This document shows, one piece after another, positions 8,772-17,211 of a DNA stretch of 64,000 nt (positions are counted from its first letter, which is position 1; every line of letters starts with the position of its first letter). The translations under genes and the position numbers were made by a program. The DNA is from Pseudanabaena sp. lw0831. GTDB taxonomy: Bacteria; Cyanobacteriota; Cyanobacteriia; Pseudanabaenales; Pseudanabaenaceae. Under the pieces are notes generated by a model. That model worked only from the letters and a program-made list of their open reading frames with translations, was not told the origin of the DNA and did not search any database. The stretch is taken from contig NZ_BBJB01000016.1 in the NCBI RefSeq assembly GCF_016584665.1, positions 62,001 to 126,000 of the forward strand, read 5' to 3'.

Positions 8772-9428
8772 TCAACCTAAAATCCATAGATAAATTCTAT
8801 ATTCACGATTACCAACTTTAATTTTTTCAGTTTGATTAGGAGGTAAATCTCCTAAATCATATTCATAGGAAATAATTCTTGTTCCCGCCTTTAATTTGGG
8901 TAAAATTTCGGAGCGCACACGAAGATTTGCTTGTGGTAGAAGATATAGCGTAATAACCGTTGCATTACGCAAATCTGTTTTAAAAAAATCTTGTTTAATA
9001 AATTGAATGCGATCGCGAATTTCTGGTGTTTTGGCGATCGCTAATTTTGATTCTCGATCGGATTCCCTAATTAATTCAGGATCGATCTCGATACCGATGG
9101 CTCTTGCGCCAAACTTTTGGGCAGCAGCGATCACAATCCTACCGTCGCCACTACCAAGATCGTAAACAACATCAGCTTTGTCTACCTTTGCCATCTCAAG
9201 CATTTTCAGTACTACTTCTGGCGGCGTTTGTAAGTACGGAGCATCGGGAATGCGCTCTGGCTCTACGTTTTTAGTCGCTATGGGCGGAGGTGATGGGAGT
9301 GGTTTACTTTCTAATAGATTGCTTGGCGATGGCGATTTATCAGTAAAAAGAGAATTGCAAGCCAACAATGTTGATGATGTGATGGCAGCAATCAAGATAA
9401 ACCTAAATAACCTAAATAAAATTGCCAT
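8772..9428 (-). CDS. Lipoprotein-like class I SAM methyltransferase
   Basis: The C-terminal 150 residues are a class I methyltransferase: motif I VYDLGSGDGRIVIAA, acidic residue IGIEIDPE after strand 2, and a TVITLYLLPQ segment. The N-terminus is a convincing lipoprotein signal (hydrophobic stretch ending TLLAC, Cys24), then a Pro/Ser-rich linker. The ATG at 9428 lies 11 nt after the upstream stop and gives the best signal peptide; a TTG at 9443 is less likely. An exported enzyme would lack S-adenosylmethionine, so topology or function is uncertain. It sits at the end of an operon with a GH3 enzyme. Confidence 0.8.
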   Translation of the reverse strand: MAILFRLFRFILIAAITSSTLLACNSLFTDKSPSPSNLLESKPLPSPPPIATKNVEPERIPDAPYLQTPPEVVLKMLEMAKVDKADVVYDLGSGDGRIVIAAAQKFGARAIGIEIDPELIRESDRESKLAIAKTPEIRDRIQFIKQDFFKTDLRNATVITLYLLPQANLRVRSEILPKLKAGTRIISYEYDLGDLPPNQTEKIKVGNREYRIYLWILG

Positions 9429-9439
9429 ATTTAGATTTA

Positions 9440-11002
9440 TCAAAACCCTAGTTTTTGTAAAACTGCTTCCTGAGCCTCTGGTTGTTGGCTATAGGCAAAG
9501 CCCCAAGGCATCTGCATTGGCAATAAAGGCAACAATCGATCCAAAGCATAGGGACTTCCATAGAGAACTACAGCTTGCAATTTATGTTCTAACACCAATT
9601 CGGCAACTAAATTTTTAATCTTTTCATGCAAATTGGTACTGCCACGAAATGGATTACCTCGACTGAAGATCTGGATAAATATTAGCGAGAATTGGTCACA
9701 TTTTAGATTTGCTAATGTCAATCCATCTGCCACAATGCGCTGATAGCCATTGCTTTTAGGCAATAACACCGCAGGTGATCGCGCATTGAGAAACTCTTCA
9801 CAGGTCAGTGGATCGTCAACAATAATCAAATTCAAATAATTTGCTTCTAAATGCTCCTTAACATTTTCAGGTTGTAGATTTGAGAGCGCAGAATAAACAT
9901 TAATGGATTTGGTAGCGATTGACTTAGCAATTCCTAGATTCAGCGGGTTACCTAGTTTTTTTAGATTGGGGGGAATACCGCAAACTTTCTGTTTTGCCTT
10001 CCAAATTCTTTGGACTGATGCTCGAATTTGATCGCGATCTATTTCCTTAGATTCTACCGCTTCGCAAATTGCATGAATTGTAGCGATCGGAGCGACGGGC
10101 ATCAATAAAATATCCACACCAGCTTTTATTGCTTGCACCGCGATCGCTTCAGGGCTGCCCAAGTTCGTAATGCCCGACATGATCAGCGCATCAGTTGTAA
10201 TAAGTCCCTCAAAGCCTAATTCGGTTCGCAAAATCCCCGTAATAATATGATGCGACAAAGTAGCGATATTTTTGCGATCTAACGCTGGTACTAAAATATG
10301 TGCACTCATAATCGCATCAACACCCGCCGAGATTGCATTCACAAAAGGAGGAAACTCAACATTCTCAAATCTTTGGCGATCGTGAAGTAGCGTTGGTGTT
10401 TGTAAATGCGAATCCACCGATGTATCCCCATGTCCGGGAAAATGCTTGGCTGTGGTCAGGACAGGATATTGCTTTGCACCCGCAATAAATCCCCTCGTCG
10501 ATCCCATCACCTCACCAGCAGTAATCCCAAAAGCTCGCACATTAATTACAGGATTTTCGGGATTATTGTTGACATCAACAATCGGCGCAAGTAACCAATT
10601 GATGCCGATCGCTAAAGCTTCCTCCGCCGTGATTTTCCCCATTGCCTCGGCATACTTCATGGAAACTGCTTGCAAAGCCATCGGTGGCGGAAACCATGTT
10701 GCACCACTAAAGCGCTGTCCCACACCTTCTTCAATATCTGCGGCAATCAACAATGGTACTTTTGCCCATGATTGCATTTGCTGTGTTTTCAAAGCAATCT
10801 CAGGCGCACTACCACCTAACAAAATTACACCGCCAACCCCATATTCACTGATCAGAGTTTGTAATTTCGCATTAGGTAATTCCCACTGTGGATACTCAAT
10901 TTGATGATCATAAAGCATCCCACAAGTGCGAACCACCACCATTTGAGAAACTTGCTCAATGAGGCTAAGACTATCAATATCAGGCAATTTGATTGGCGAC
11001 AT
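9440..11002 (-). CDS. Glycoside hydrolase family 3, beta-N-acetylglucosaminidase (NagZ-like)
   Basis: A cell-wall recycling type GH3 enzyme that removes N-acetylglucosamine from muropeptides. The first ~350 residues form the TIM barrel, with the NagZ signature KHFPGHGDTSVDSH and the nucleophile Asp in ITTDALIM. A further ~170 residues form an extra C-terminal domain found in long GH3 enzymes and absent from E. coli NagZ. The start is the ATG at 11002; a GTG at 11053 would put the first codons inside the hairpin at 11027-11059. No signal peptide is visible. The stop is 11 nt before the methyltransferase gene. Confidence 0.88.
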   Translation of the reverse strand: MSPIKLPDIDSLSLIEQVSQMVVVRTCGMLYDHQIEYPQWELPNAKLQTLISEYGVGGVILLGGSAPEIALKTQQMQSWAKVPLLIAADIEEGVGQRFSGATWFPPPMALQAVSMKYAEAMGKITAEEALAIGINWLLAPIVDVNNNPENPVINVRAFGITAGEVMGSTRGFIAGAKQYPVLTTAKHFPGHGDTSVDSHLQTPTLLHDRQRFENVEFPPFVNAISAGVDAIMSAHILVPALDRKNIATLSHHIITGILRTELGFEGLITTDALIMSGITNLGSPEAIAVQAIKAGVDILLMPVAPIATIHAICEAVESKEIDRDQIRASVQRIWKAKQKVCGIPPNLKKLGNPLNLGIAKSIATKSINVYSALSNLQPENVKEHLEANYLNLIIVDDPLTCEEFLNARSPAVLLPKSNGYQRIVADGLTLANLKCDQFSLIFIQIFSRGNPFRGSTNLHEKIKNLVAELVLEHKLQAVVLYGSPYALDRLLPLLPMQMPWGFAYSQQPEAQEAVLQKLGF

Positions 11003-11026
11003 AATTAACGACAAACTATCATGGGC

Positions 11027-11059
11027 AGTAAAGTGTGGCGCGAAGCGCCACACTTTACT
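11027..11059 (-). terminator. 15-bp hairpin, GAA loop, touching a stop codon
   Basis: Perfect arms 11027-11041 and 11045-11059 with core GCGCGAAGCGC. The right arm overlaps two bases of the TAG stop (11058-11060) of the GerMN gene. It lies between that gene and the downstream GH3 gene. Confidence 0.8.
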
Positions 11060-11657
11060 AAAACTCTAGCGCAAAATCTTTGCGGGTCATTGGTTGAGGG
11101 ACTTCTAACCCTTCACCGCCAATATATTTTAACGGTTTACCTTCAACGGACAAAAAGACTTTTGCATCGGGTTCTAAAGTCGTTGCTGTATATAAAACCT
11201 GAATAATCCTTCCCTGCATTGAAGCTGAACCACCACCTTTGGTAAAATCCTTAGATAAATTAATCCGAATTTCCTTGTTTTTTGTTGTCGCGTTCAAGAC
11301 TTTCGTGTTTTCAGGAATGGCACTGTAAAGTTCAGATTCAGGAGGTTTTTCAGCAATCAACATTTTGATCGCAGAGCCGATTGCCTCATCATTACTTTTG
11401 GCTTTAACCGCGATCGGCACGGCGATCAGTTTATTTTTACTAGACTCGATCCAATAAACTGCCAACTGACCATCTACGGCTCTGGTTGCAGGTGGTGGTG
11501 ATTGGGTTACTTGGTTGACAGTCGCTGGTGCTGATGATTGGGGATTAGGCTGATTATTAAAAGTGCCATGCACAAGCACCGCCGCACCAGAGCCGCCGAC
11601 AACCGCTGCCGCCACTAGCCCAAACCAAGTACTTTTGGTTAAAACTGGAATTTTCAT
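11058..11657 (-). CDS. GerMN-domain envelope protein
   Basis: A 199-residue protein with an N-terminal membrane anchor or uncleaved signal (about 10-32) and a Pro/Gln/Ser-rich linker. It ends in a GerMN domain (about 65-190), including AIKMLIAEKP and RINLSKDFTKGGGSASMQGRIIQVLYTAT. GerMN domains occur in extracytoplasmic cell-wall or germination proteins; the ligand is not known. The start at 11657 is fixed by GAGGAG 8 nt upstream; the longer frame from 11672 has no such site. The stop codon touches the hairpin 11027-11059. Confidence 0.85.
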   Translation of the reverse strand: MKIPVLTKSTWFGLVAAAVVGGSGAAVLVHGTFNNQPNPQSSAPATVNQVTQSPPPATRAVDGQLAVYWIESSKNKLIAVPIAVKAKSNDEAIGSAIKMLIAEKPPESELYSAIPENTKVLNATTKNKEIRINLSKDFTKGGGSASMQGRIIQVLYTATTLEPDAKVFLSVEGKPLKYIGGEGLEVPQPMTRKDFALEF

Positions 11658-11786
11658 AATTTCGCTCCTCATCGTTGATTAAGTTTGCATAATACTCTTG
11701 ACGCAAACAAACGCGATTAGCTCCTTAATCTATTTTATAGCAGCTTAAAGCCCAAAAAGGTGTCAGTCAGAAGTCCTAATTACTAA

Positions 11787-11837
11787 CCCAAATTTGTAAG
11801 GTTGCGCCCTACAGGGGCGCAACCTTACAAATTTGGG
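11787..11837 (-). terminator. 23-bp hairpin (family A element) after coaD
   Basis: Perfect arms 11787-11809 and 11815-11837 with a 5-nt loop. It lies 45 nt after the coaD stop. The pattern CCCAAA..CGTAA.GTTG.GCCC is shared with the hairpin at 32232-32286, so the two are copies of one element. Confidence 0.85.
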
Positions 11838-11881
11838 AATTTATTTTGTACAAGTACTTAAGTAACTTAGCAATGGAAAGA

Positions 11882-12370
11882 TTAAGACTGTTGAAATTTT
11901 TGTCTTAGGGCAGTTACTACTTCGGGCGTGACTAAATGACCAATCTCACCACCAAAACGTGCAATTTCACGAACCACACTACTACTCAAAAAACTATATT
12001 CATTGGAAGTAGATAGAAAAACCGTCTCGATATCATTAGCCAAGGTTTTATTGGTATGGGCCATCTGTAATTCCAATTCAAAATCTGAAACGGCTCTTAA
12101 TCCTCGAATTAAAACCTGTGCTTGCTTGAGATGGGCATAGGTGACAGTTAGCCCTGTAAAGGTATCAACATCAACATTATCTAGATGTTGCGTTGCTTGA
12201 CGAATCTGGATCATTCTTTCCTCCATCGTAAATAGAGGATTTTTGTTAGGATTACGTAAAACAGCGACGATCACGCGATCGAACAGATGACTACCGCGCT
12301 TAATAATATCGAGATGTCCTAGGGTAATGGGATCGAAACTACCTGGATAAATGGCAATCAATGCAGTCAC
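11882..12370 (-). CDS. coaD: Phosphopantetheine adenylyltransferase
   Basis: Catalyses 4'-phosphopantetheine + ATP to dephospho-CoA, the fourth step of coenzyme A synthesis. The 162 residues are the normal length. Visible signatures are the nucleotidyltransferase motif [16 protein letters not shown] at the N-terminus, the [20 protein letters not shown] segment and the [18 protein letters not shown]-type motif near the C-terminus. Translation starts at GTG 12370. It is followed by a hairpin terminator and appears monocistronic. Confidence 0.96.
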   Translation of the reverse strand: MTALIAIYPGSFDPITLGHLDIIKRGSHLFDRVIVAVLRNPNKNPLFTMEERMIQIRQATQHLDNVDVDTFTGLTVTYAHLKQAQVLIRGLRAVSDFELELQMAHTNKTLANDIETVFLSTSNEYSFLSSSVVREIARFGGEIGHLVTPEVVTALRQKFQQS

Positions 12371-12419
12371 CGACTAGCTACAGGCTGCGATTATACAGCG
12401 CCTTGCGCTGACTTAAAAC

Positions 12420-12472
12420 CCATCAGAACTTTCAAAAGTACTGCGAAGCAGTACTTTTGAAAGTTCTGATGG
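12420..12472 (-). terminator. 25-bp perfect hairpin, GAA loop
   Basis: Arms 12420-12444 and 12448-12472 are perfect and close on GAA (core CTGCGAAGCAG). It starts 10 nt after the stop of the chorismate lyase gene and precedes coaD on the same strand. Confidence 0.88.
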
Positions 12473-12481
12473 ATTTGATTT

Positions 12482-13126
12482 TTAAAGGCTGCTTGAACCA
12501 AGATATTTCCCGATCGCCGGCGAATAGATTTCATAAATCATCGTAATCGGTTCGCCGCCATGCCACAGTAAATAATGTCTGCCCCAATAGGTGTCAATCT
12601 CAGGATAGCCAAAAGCATCAGCTAAATTTGGACAATGTCCTTTATAAATACCTTTGAGATCACGGTAAAGCTCAGTGTATTTTTGGTTGAGACTGACCCA
12701 AATTGGCAGTGATGGATCTTTGAGATATTTTTGCATCGTCGCCTCAGACCACCATGAGGTCGCATGGGAAAATATCTCTCCCGTTTGTTGCGATCGCAAA
12801 AAGATCTGACGGCGAATTCGAGGTGCAGCGATCGCGGTAATATCCGATGGTGCATTGTCATCCCTATCACCAATTGGAGTCATGGCAACCACATCTACGG
12901 AGATTTCCGATTGAGTCAGTAGCTGTAAATGTCGAGTCGGTGCGCCATCACCCATCAAGAACATTTGCCAAGTTGGAGATAGTAGGTTAAATGGCAACCC
13001 TTTGTGAATGTCGGCTTCGCTACCTTGCCACATCGGTTCTTCGATGCGATTCCATGCTGAGATGATTCCTCTATTGATTGACGGATTTGCAGGAGTGGAT
13101 GTGCTTGGCGAAGGTGAAAGTTTCAT
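12482..13126 (-). CDS. Chorismate lyase (cyanobacterial/Ycf21 type)
   Basis: Converts chorismate to 4-hydroxybenzoate and pyruvate, the first committed step of plastoquinone synthesis in cyanobacteria. The 214-residue product carries the marks of the family found in cyanobacteria and red-algal plastids (Ycf21): LMGDGAPTRHLQLLTQ, AAPRIRRQIFLRSQQTG, ATSWWSEA, LPIWVSLNQKYTELYRDL, and YWGRHYLLWHGGEPITMIYE followed by IYSPAIGKYLG. ATG start at 13126. It is monocistronic between two hairpins. Confidence 0.9.
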   Translation of the reverse strand: MKLSPSPSTSTPANPSINRGIISAWNRIEEPMWQGSEADIHKGLPFNLLSPTWQMFLMGDGAPTRHLQLLTQSEISVDVVAMTPIGDRDDNAPSDITAIAAPRIRRQIFLRSQQTGEIFSHATSWWSEATMQKYLKDPSLPIWVSLNQKYTELYRDLKGIYKGHCPNLADAFGYPEIDTYWGRHYLLWHGGEPITMIYEIYSPAIGKYLGSSSL

Positions 13127-13171
13127 ACAGGATTTATCTTAACAATCCGTAACATATCTTTTATTGTAGTC

Positions 13172-13212
13172 CAAACAAAAAGAAACTCACGTAGTGAGTT
13201 TCTTTTTGTTTG
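13172..13212 (-). terminator. 19-bp perfect hairpin, GTA loop
   Basis: Arms 13172-13190 and 13194-13212 close on GTA. It lies 18 nt after the stop of the YaaW-family gene, and the stem carries A- and T-runs at both ends. Confidence 0.85.
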
Positions 13213-13229
13213 CAACTCTCTTTTGATAA

Positions 13230-14090
13230 TCAAGACATTCTCAGTAACCTTATTTGGGCAACAATGAAAATAGCAGGAATAATCCGTCCATAATTAGTGG
13301 CGATCGCTCTCCAACCTAGATCAGCAAAAAACAAACCCCAGAGCGCAGGTGTAATCACCGAAAACACAGTCCGCGCTGCCGTATATTGAGTAGCCGCCAC
13401 AGCCATTCCCCGTTTCGCAAGATAGGTAGACACATAAGCATTTAAACGAGTTGCGATCGCTGTCCCACCAGCTTTGAGCACCTCATAACCAACTTGATAG
13501 GATGCAAAGTGCCATGCCATTTGTCTAGCGATCGCGGTGAGTACTGCTGAACGGATCACCGTACTCACCGCGATCGCACTGCCGCCTTTGACCAATAGGC
13601 TCATAGGATTGCGCTGCGCATCAAGGGGCAAAGACTTTTGTAAATCTGACTCAGTTAGCGCTGCTTGCATTGAATCATCAATGCTGGAACGTTCTTGCGG
13701 TGACAGTTTTTTCCATGAATTGCTAATTAGATTCAGAAATAATTCTGATTCGATATCTTCAATGGTTTGATTTTTAGAATATTTGATATTTAGATGTTGA
13801 CATACCCTTTGGAGGACTTCTCGATAGCTGACATTATCAGTTTTGCGGCGTAAAACCGTCAGTCCATCAGCAGCTAGAAATTTGAAACGCTTAGCGACCG
13901 CCTCAATCAGTTCATCGCGATCCCATCTTTGTAATTCTTTAACGGGCGGAGTCGCAAAATAATCAAGGGGATTGAACTTGCGCCGAAAGAGGATATCCGA
14001 AATTTGGGATAACTCTTCATCGGTTGCCAACGCTAGCACATCTCTTAACTCGTCCATTGCCCCATCCATTGATTTTGTAACGAACATCAT
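13230..14090 (-). CDS. YaaW family protein
   Basis: A 286-residue member of the YaaW/UPF0174 family. The first half is acidic and helical and begins with DELRDVLALATDEELSQISDILF, the family hallmark. The second half (about 160-285) is hydrophobic and glycine/alanine-rich, with likely membrane-associated helices. The family's biochemical function is unknown. Two adjacent ATGs start the frame (14090, 14087). It is bounded by a hairpin terminator and has no operon partner. Confidence 0.8.
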   Translation of the reverse strand: MMFVTKSMDGAMDELRDVLALATDEELSQISDILFRRKFNPLDYFATPPVKELQRWDRDELIEAVAKRFKFLAADGLTVLRRKTDNVSYREVLQRVCQHLNIKYSKNQTIEDIESELFLNLISNSWKKLSPQERSSIDDSMQAALTESDLQKSLPLDAQRNPMSLLVKGGSAIAVSTVIRSAVLTAIARQMAWHFASYQVGYEVLKAGGTAIATRLNAYVSTYLAKRGMAVAATQYTAARTVFSVITPALWGLFFADLGWRAIATNYGRIIPAIFIVAQIRLLRMS

Positions 14091-14164
14091 CTCAAACTTA
14101 CTTAAGCATAAAAAGATTCTAGTACTAATTACTTAAATGGCAAATTTATTTAGGTTCCAGCTTT

Positions 14165-14803
14165 TCAAATCGCTACTCCAGCTTGAAAAATCTGATTTGC
14201 AGTGAGCTTTAATTCGGGGAAAGCTTGGGAAATAATACGTTCATCATCACGAAACTTAATAATCTGATATTCTCCATCTACCAAATTACAAACAGAAATA
14301 GTCGGTAGTTTAGGATTACCTATAAAGTTACGTCCACCTAAAGCCGCATAATCAACAATCCAGTATTCAGGAATCCCCATTTCCTCATAATCAGCAAATT
14401 TTAAGTAGTAGTCATCACGCCAATTTGTCGAGACAACCTCAATTGCTAGGGGTATGGATGCACCGTCACTAAGAATTGATTCTTTTTTCCAGCGCTTTTC
14501 GTTAACCAGATTGGTGCGATTTAGTACCAAAATATCTGGCAAATAGCCCGAATCTTTGCCATCAGGTCTAACAATAGCTTGGTTAGGAATACTGTAAGGC
14601 AAGCCAATACTTTTGATTTCAAAGGAAATTTCAATGTTCAAAAACCCTTTAGATTCTTCGTGATCTCCCACTGGTTGAGGCATTTCAGTGATATTTCCAT
14701 TATGTAATTCGTAACGGACTCCAGAATTTTCAGGTAGCCAATCGATAAATGCCTCGAAGGTTGTAACAGGAAGAATTGTTCTTGAGGATAAGGTTTGGGT
14801 CAT
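14165..14803 (-). CDS. Uma2 family putative endonuclease
   Basis: A PD-(D/E)xK-fold protein of the Uma2 (DUF820) family, which occurs in many copies in cyanobacterial genomes. Key segments are VRYELHNGNITEMPQPVGDHE, YLPDILVLNR with the conserved Asp, and PLAIEVVSTNWRDDYYLKFADYEEMGIPEYW with the Glu-x-x-Ser pattern in place of Glu-x-Lys. I place the start at ATG 14803 (MTQTLSSRT), giving 212 residues; the 22 extra codons upstream would overlap the hairpin. The biological role of the family is unresolved. A second member is at 47864-48496. Confidence 0.85.
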   Translation of the reverse strand: MTQTLSSRTILPVTTFEAFIDWLPENSGVRYELHNGNITEMPQPVGDHEESKGFLNIEISFEIKSIGLPYSIPNQAIVRPDGKDSGYLPDILVLNRTNLVNEKRWKKESILSDGASIPLAIEVVSTNWRDDYYLKFADYEEMGIPEYWIVDYAALGGRNFIGNPKLPTISVCNLVDGEYQIIKFRDDERIISQAFPELKLTANQIFQAGVAI

Positions 14804-14848
14804 AGCTATTAGGCTTGGCTGACTATAAAAATATTGTAAACCGTTATA

Positions 14849-14879
14849 AAGAGCTGCTGTGCAAAGCACAGCAGCTCTT
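14849..14879 (-). terminator. 14-bp hairpin, AAA loop, touching the GntR stop codon
   Basis: Arms 14849-14862 and 14866-14879 close on AAA (core GTGCAAAGCAC). The right arm covers two bases of the TAA stop (14878-14880) of the GntR gene, so the stem begins at the stop codon itself. Confidence 0.8.
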
Positions 14880-15579
14880 ATTGAATCTGTTGGTTTTGCA
14901 ATTGCTCTATTTCGCGGATAACTCTAGCTTGGCTGGACATTAAATGATTGCTAAGAGCTTTGAAAGCAGCTTCGTAATCTCGTTGCACGATCGCTTCATA
15001 AATTTGGCGATGCTCTGAGCGGATCTCTAAAACCTTGAGATTTTGCTGCACTGTCTGCATTCGCAATAATGCCATTTTATCGAATAGCTGATCGAGGAGC
15101 AACGCTAACCAATGATTGCCCGAACATTCAGCGATCGCTCGATGAAATTGATAGTCAATATGCAGTAGCTGGTAGCTTGTCAGTTGATTTGGCTGCTGGG
15201 CGATCGCTTTTTCTGCTTGTTGAATTGCCAACTCGATTTTTGCTAACTGCTCAGCAGTGGCATTTTTACATGCTTCTAATACTGATTCTTGCTCTAGTAC
15301 CAGACGACAACGATAGAGATGTTTAGCATCAGCAGTCGAGAAGCTGACCACCCGCAGATTGCCATTTTCATCGGTTGTAACAAGCTGCTCTTGTTGTAGC
15401 TGCTGTAGAGCCTCACGGATTGGTGTGCGGCTAACTTGTAATTTCTCGGCAATTTGGGTCTCTACTAAACGTGAGCCAGCTAAAAATTCCCCTGACAAAA
15501 TAGCTGAGCGCAAAACCTGATAGGTTTGCTCACGTAACGATTGCGAACGCTGGATGGGACGAGGTGATGAGAGCAACAA
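14878..15579 (-). CDS. GntR family transcriptional regulator (FadR/FCD subfamily)
   Basis: A 233-residue repressor-type regulator. The N-terminal winged helix spans about 12-75, with the recognition region LVETQIAEKLQVSRTPIREALQQL. The C-terminal all-helical FCD ligand domain (about 85-220) carries the metal-binding pattern D/H..H..H (HIDYQFHRAIAEC and a later RSEHRQIYEAI). Translation probably starts at TTG 15579, 8 nt after AGGAG (15588-15592); no ATG fits. It is divergent from an M20 amidohydrolase, so that enzyme and its substrate pathway are likely targets. The ligand is unknown. Confidence 0.92.
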   Translation of the reverse strand: MLLSSPRPIQRSQSLREQTYQVLRSAILSGEFLAGSRLVETQIAEKLQVSRTPIREALQQLQQEQLVTTDENGNLRVVSFSTADAKHLYRCRLVLEQESVLEACKNATAEQLAKIELAIQQAEKAIAQQPNQLTSYQLLHIDYQFHRAIAECSGNHWLALLLDQLFDKMALLRMQTVQQNLKVLEIRSEHRQIYEAIVQRDYEAAFKALSNHLMSSQARVIREIEQLQNQQIQ

Positions 15580-15736
15580 TCAGAAATCTCCTAAAATCTG
15601 GATGAATAATTCTCTGCGATTTTGACCATAAAGTCAGGTCAGATGAAATTACGAGAATTTTATTCTGTTTTTCTTAAAGTTTGTATGATCGTAACAGTCA
15701 TTGTTTAACTGACAAGAATTTTAATCCAATTGTTTC

Positions 15737-15786
15737 TTGATTTTCAGGCAAGCTAAATTCATGAATTTAGCTTGCCTGAAAATCAA
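15737..15786. repeat. 50-bp perfect palindrome between divergent gntR and M20 genes
   Basis: The sequence 15737-15786 equals its own complement with no loop (25 + 25 bp). It sits about 90-160 nt from both start codons, in a divergent promoter region, so it is not a terminator for either gene. It is far longer than a usual GntR operator. Confidence 0.85.
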
Positions 15787-15815
15787 ATAACGATACCATA
15801 TTAATCATAAATATG

Positions 15816-15823
15816 TGTATACA
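15816..15823. promoter_or_regulatory. Candidate GntR operator half (TGTATACA)
   Basis: TGTATACA is palindromic and lies 56 nt upstream of the M20 start in an AT-rich promoter zone. FCD-type GntR proteins often bind TGTATACA-like sites. The assignment is inference from position and sequence type only. Confidence 0.35.
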
Positions 15824-15878
15824 GTATATTGTATTCACAATCTAGCGTTTAACATATCTTTAAGGAATAATCTGAGCC

Positions 15879-17120
15879 ATGATAGCGATACTCCCCAAAT
15901 TAGCGATCAATTCCGATCGCCTTGAGCGCAGTCTTGCTGAACTTGCCACAATTGGCAAGCTGCCCAACGGTGGAGTATGCAGGCTTGCTTTTTCTGAAGA
16001 AGACATGCAGGCTCGTAAATTGGTCAAAACTTGGATGCTAGAAGCAGGAATGTCAGTACGGAGTGACGCGGTAGGCAATATCATCGGTACTTATGCAGGA
16101 ACAGAATCAGGAACAGCAGCTTTGGCGACAGGATCGCATATTGATACCGTACCAGTCGGAGGACAGTTCGATGGCTGTCTCGGCGTTTTGGCGGGAATCG
16201 AAGTGGCGAAGGTATTTCAAGAAAGCCAGATACGGCTGCGTCATCCCTTTGAAGTAATAGTTTTTTCCGATGAAGAAAATAGTGTGATTGGCTGTAAAGC
16301 GATCGCAGGCAATGCCCCCACCGATCCCGAACGATATCGACGTAAAGATGGCACATCAATTCAAGATTGCTTAAAAATTGTTGGTGGTGATTGGGATAAG
16401 CTCCATACTGCCAAACGCGATCGCCATGAAATTGCGGCGTTTATCGAACTTCATGTCGAGCAGGGCGGCGTACTTGAAGCGTTAGATAAACAAATCGGCG
16501 TGGTTACAGGTATCGTCGGCCAATATCGCTTTATGGTGACTATTGTCGGTCGTCCTAATCATGCTGGGACAACGCCAATGCATATGCGAAAAGATGCCCT
16601 CGTTGCAGCTTCTCAACTGGTATTAGCAATCAATCGCCTTGGTGTAGAAACGAAGGGTGAACAAGTAGCTACTGTAGGACATATGACAGTTTCGCCTAAC
16701 GCAACTAATGTTGTGCCAGCCCGTGTAGATATGAGCATCGATTTGCGCGACCTCTCCGAAGAGAACCTACAATATTTAATCTCGCAGATTGAGAAAGAAT
16801 GTGAGGAGATCGCTCAAAGTACAGGTACAGAATTTACCATTGAGCAGAAGTTGCATGTGCTGCCAACTCCAGCCAAACCCGAACTAATGGAAGCGATCGC
16901 TAATGTCTGTCAAGAACTCAAACTTAGTTACGACTACTTACCTAGTCGTGCAGGGCATGACGCTCAAGAGATTGGACGTTTTACGGATATGGGCATGATT
17001 TTTGTACCCAGTCTCAATGGTATTAGTCATTCACAGGATGAATATACTTCACCTGAGCAATGCGCTCAGGGCGCAAATGTTTTGTTACATACGCTTTTAG
17101 CGATCGATAAAACTCTGTAA
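15879..17120 (+). CDS. M20-family amidohydrolase (allantoate/N-carbamoyl amino acid hydrolase type)
   Basis: A Zn-dependent hydrolase of 413 residues in the hydantoinase/carbamoylase branch of M20, which cleaves N-carbamoyl or ureido groups. The metal and active-site motifs are in order: TGSHIDTVPVGGQFDGCLGV, VIVFSDEENSVIGC (catalytic acidic pair), ELHVEQGGVLE, and the dimer-domain segment GRPNHAGTTPM. The C-terminal GHDAQEIG and GISHSQDE motifs are also present. It could act in purine ureide use (AllC-like) or on carbamoyl amino acids; sequence alone does not decide. ATG 15879 follows AAGGA. The divergent GntR gene is its likely regulator. Confidence 0.9.
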   Translation: MIAILPKLAINSDRLERSLAELATIGKLPNGGVCRLAFSEEDMQARKLVKTWMLEAGMSVRSDAVGNIIGTYAGTESGTAALATGSHIDTVPVGGQFDGCLGVLAGIEVAKVFQESQIRLRHPFEVIVFSDEENSVIGCKAIAGNAPTDPERYRRKDGTSIQDCLKIVGGDWDKLHTAKRDRHEIAAFIELHVEQGGVLEALDKQIGVVTGIVGQYRFMVTIVGRPNHAGTTPMHMRKDALVAASQLVLAINRLGVETKGEQVATVGHMTVSPNATNVVPARVDMSIDLRDLSEENLQYLISQIEKECEEIAQSTGTEFTIEQKLHVLPTPAKPELMEAIANVCQELKLSYDYLPSRAGHDAQEIGRFTDMGMIFVPSLNGISHSQDEYTSPEQCAQGANVLLHTLLAIDKTL

Positions 17121-17137
17121 AAACTAAACCCAAAAAA

Positions 17138-17170
17138 GGGCAAAGCGCCTGCTAAGCAGGCACTTTGCCC
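17138..17170 (+). terminator. Hairpin, TAA loop, after the M20 gene
   Basis: Arms 17138-17152 and 17156-17170 (one mismatch) close on TAA, 18 nt after the M20 stop. It directly abuts the next hairpin at 17171. Confidence 0.75.
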
Positions 17171-17211
17171 AAAAGATGAGAGGAGGAGCGAAGCGCCTCC
17201 TCTCATCTTTT
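17171..17211. terminator. Hairpin, GAA loop, covering the stop of the debranching gene
   Basis: Arms 17171-17189 and 17193-17211 (one mismatch) close on GAA. The right arm contains the last codons AAA AGA TGA of the minus-strand debranching gene. The arm CCCAAAAGATGAGAGG recurs in the hairpin at 21201-21247, so the two are related copies. Confidence 0.85.

Noticed and set aside
11003-11053. GTG start at 11053 for the GH3 enzyme
   Set aside because: It would place the first codons in the hairpin 11027-11059; ATG 11002 gives a normal N-terminus.
17138-17211. Tandem hairpins as ends of an insertion sequence
   Set aside because: There is no transposase frame between or near them, and no direct repeats flank the block.
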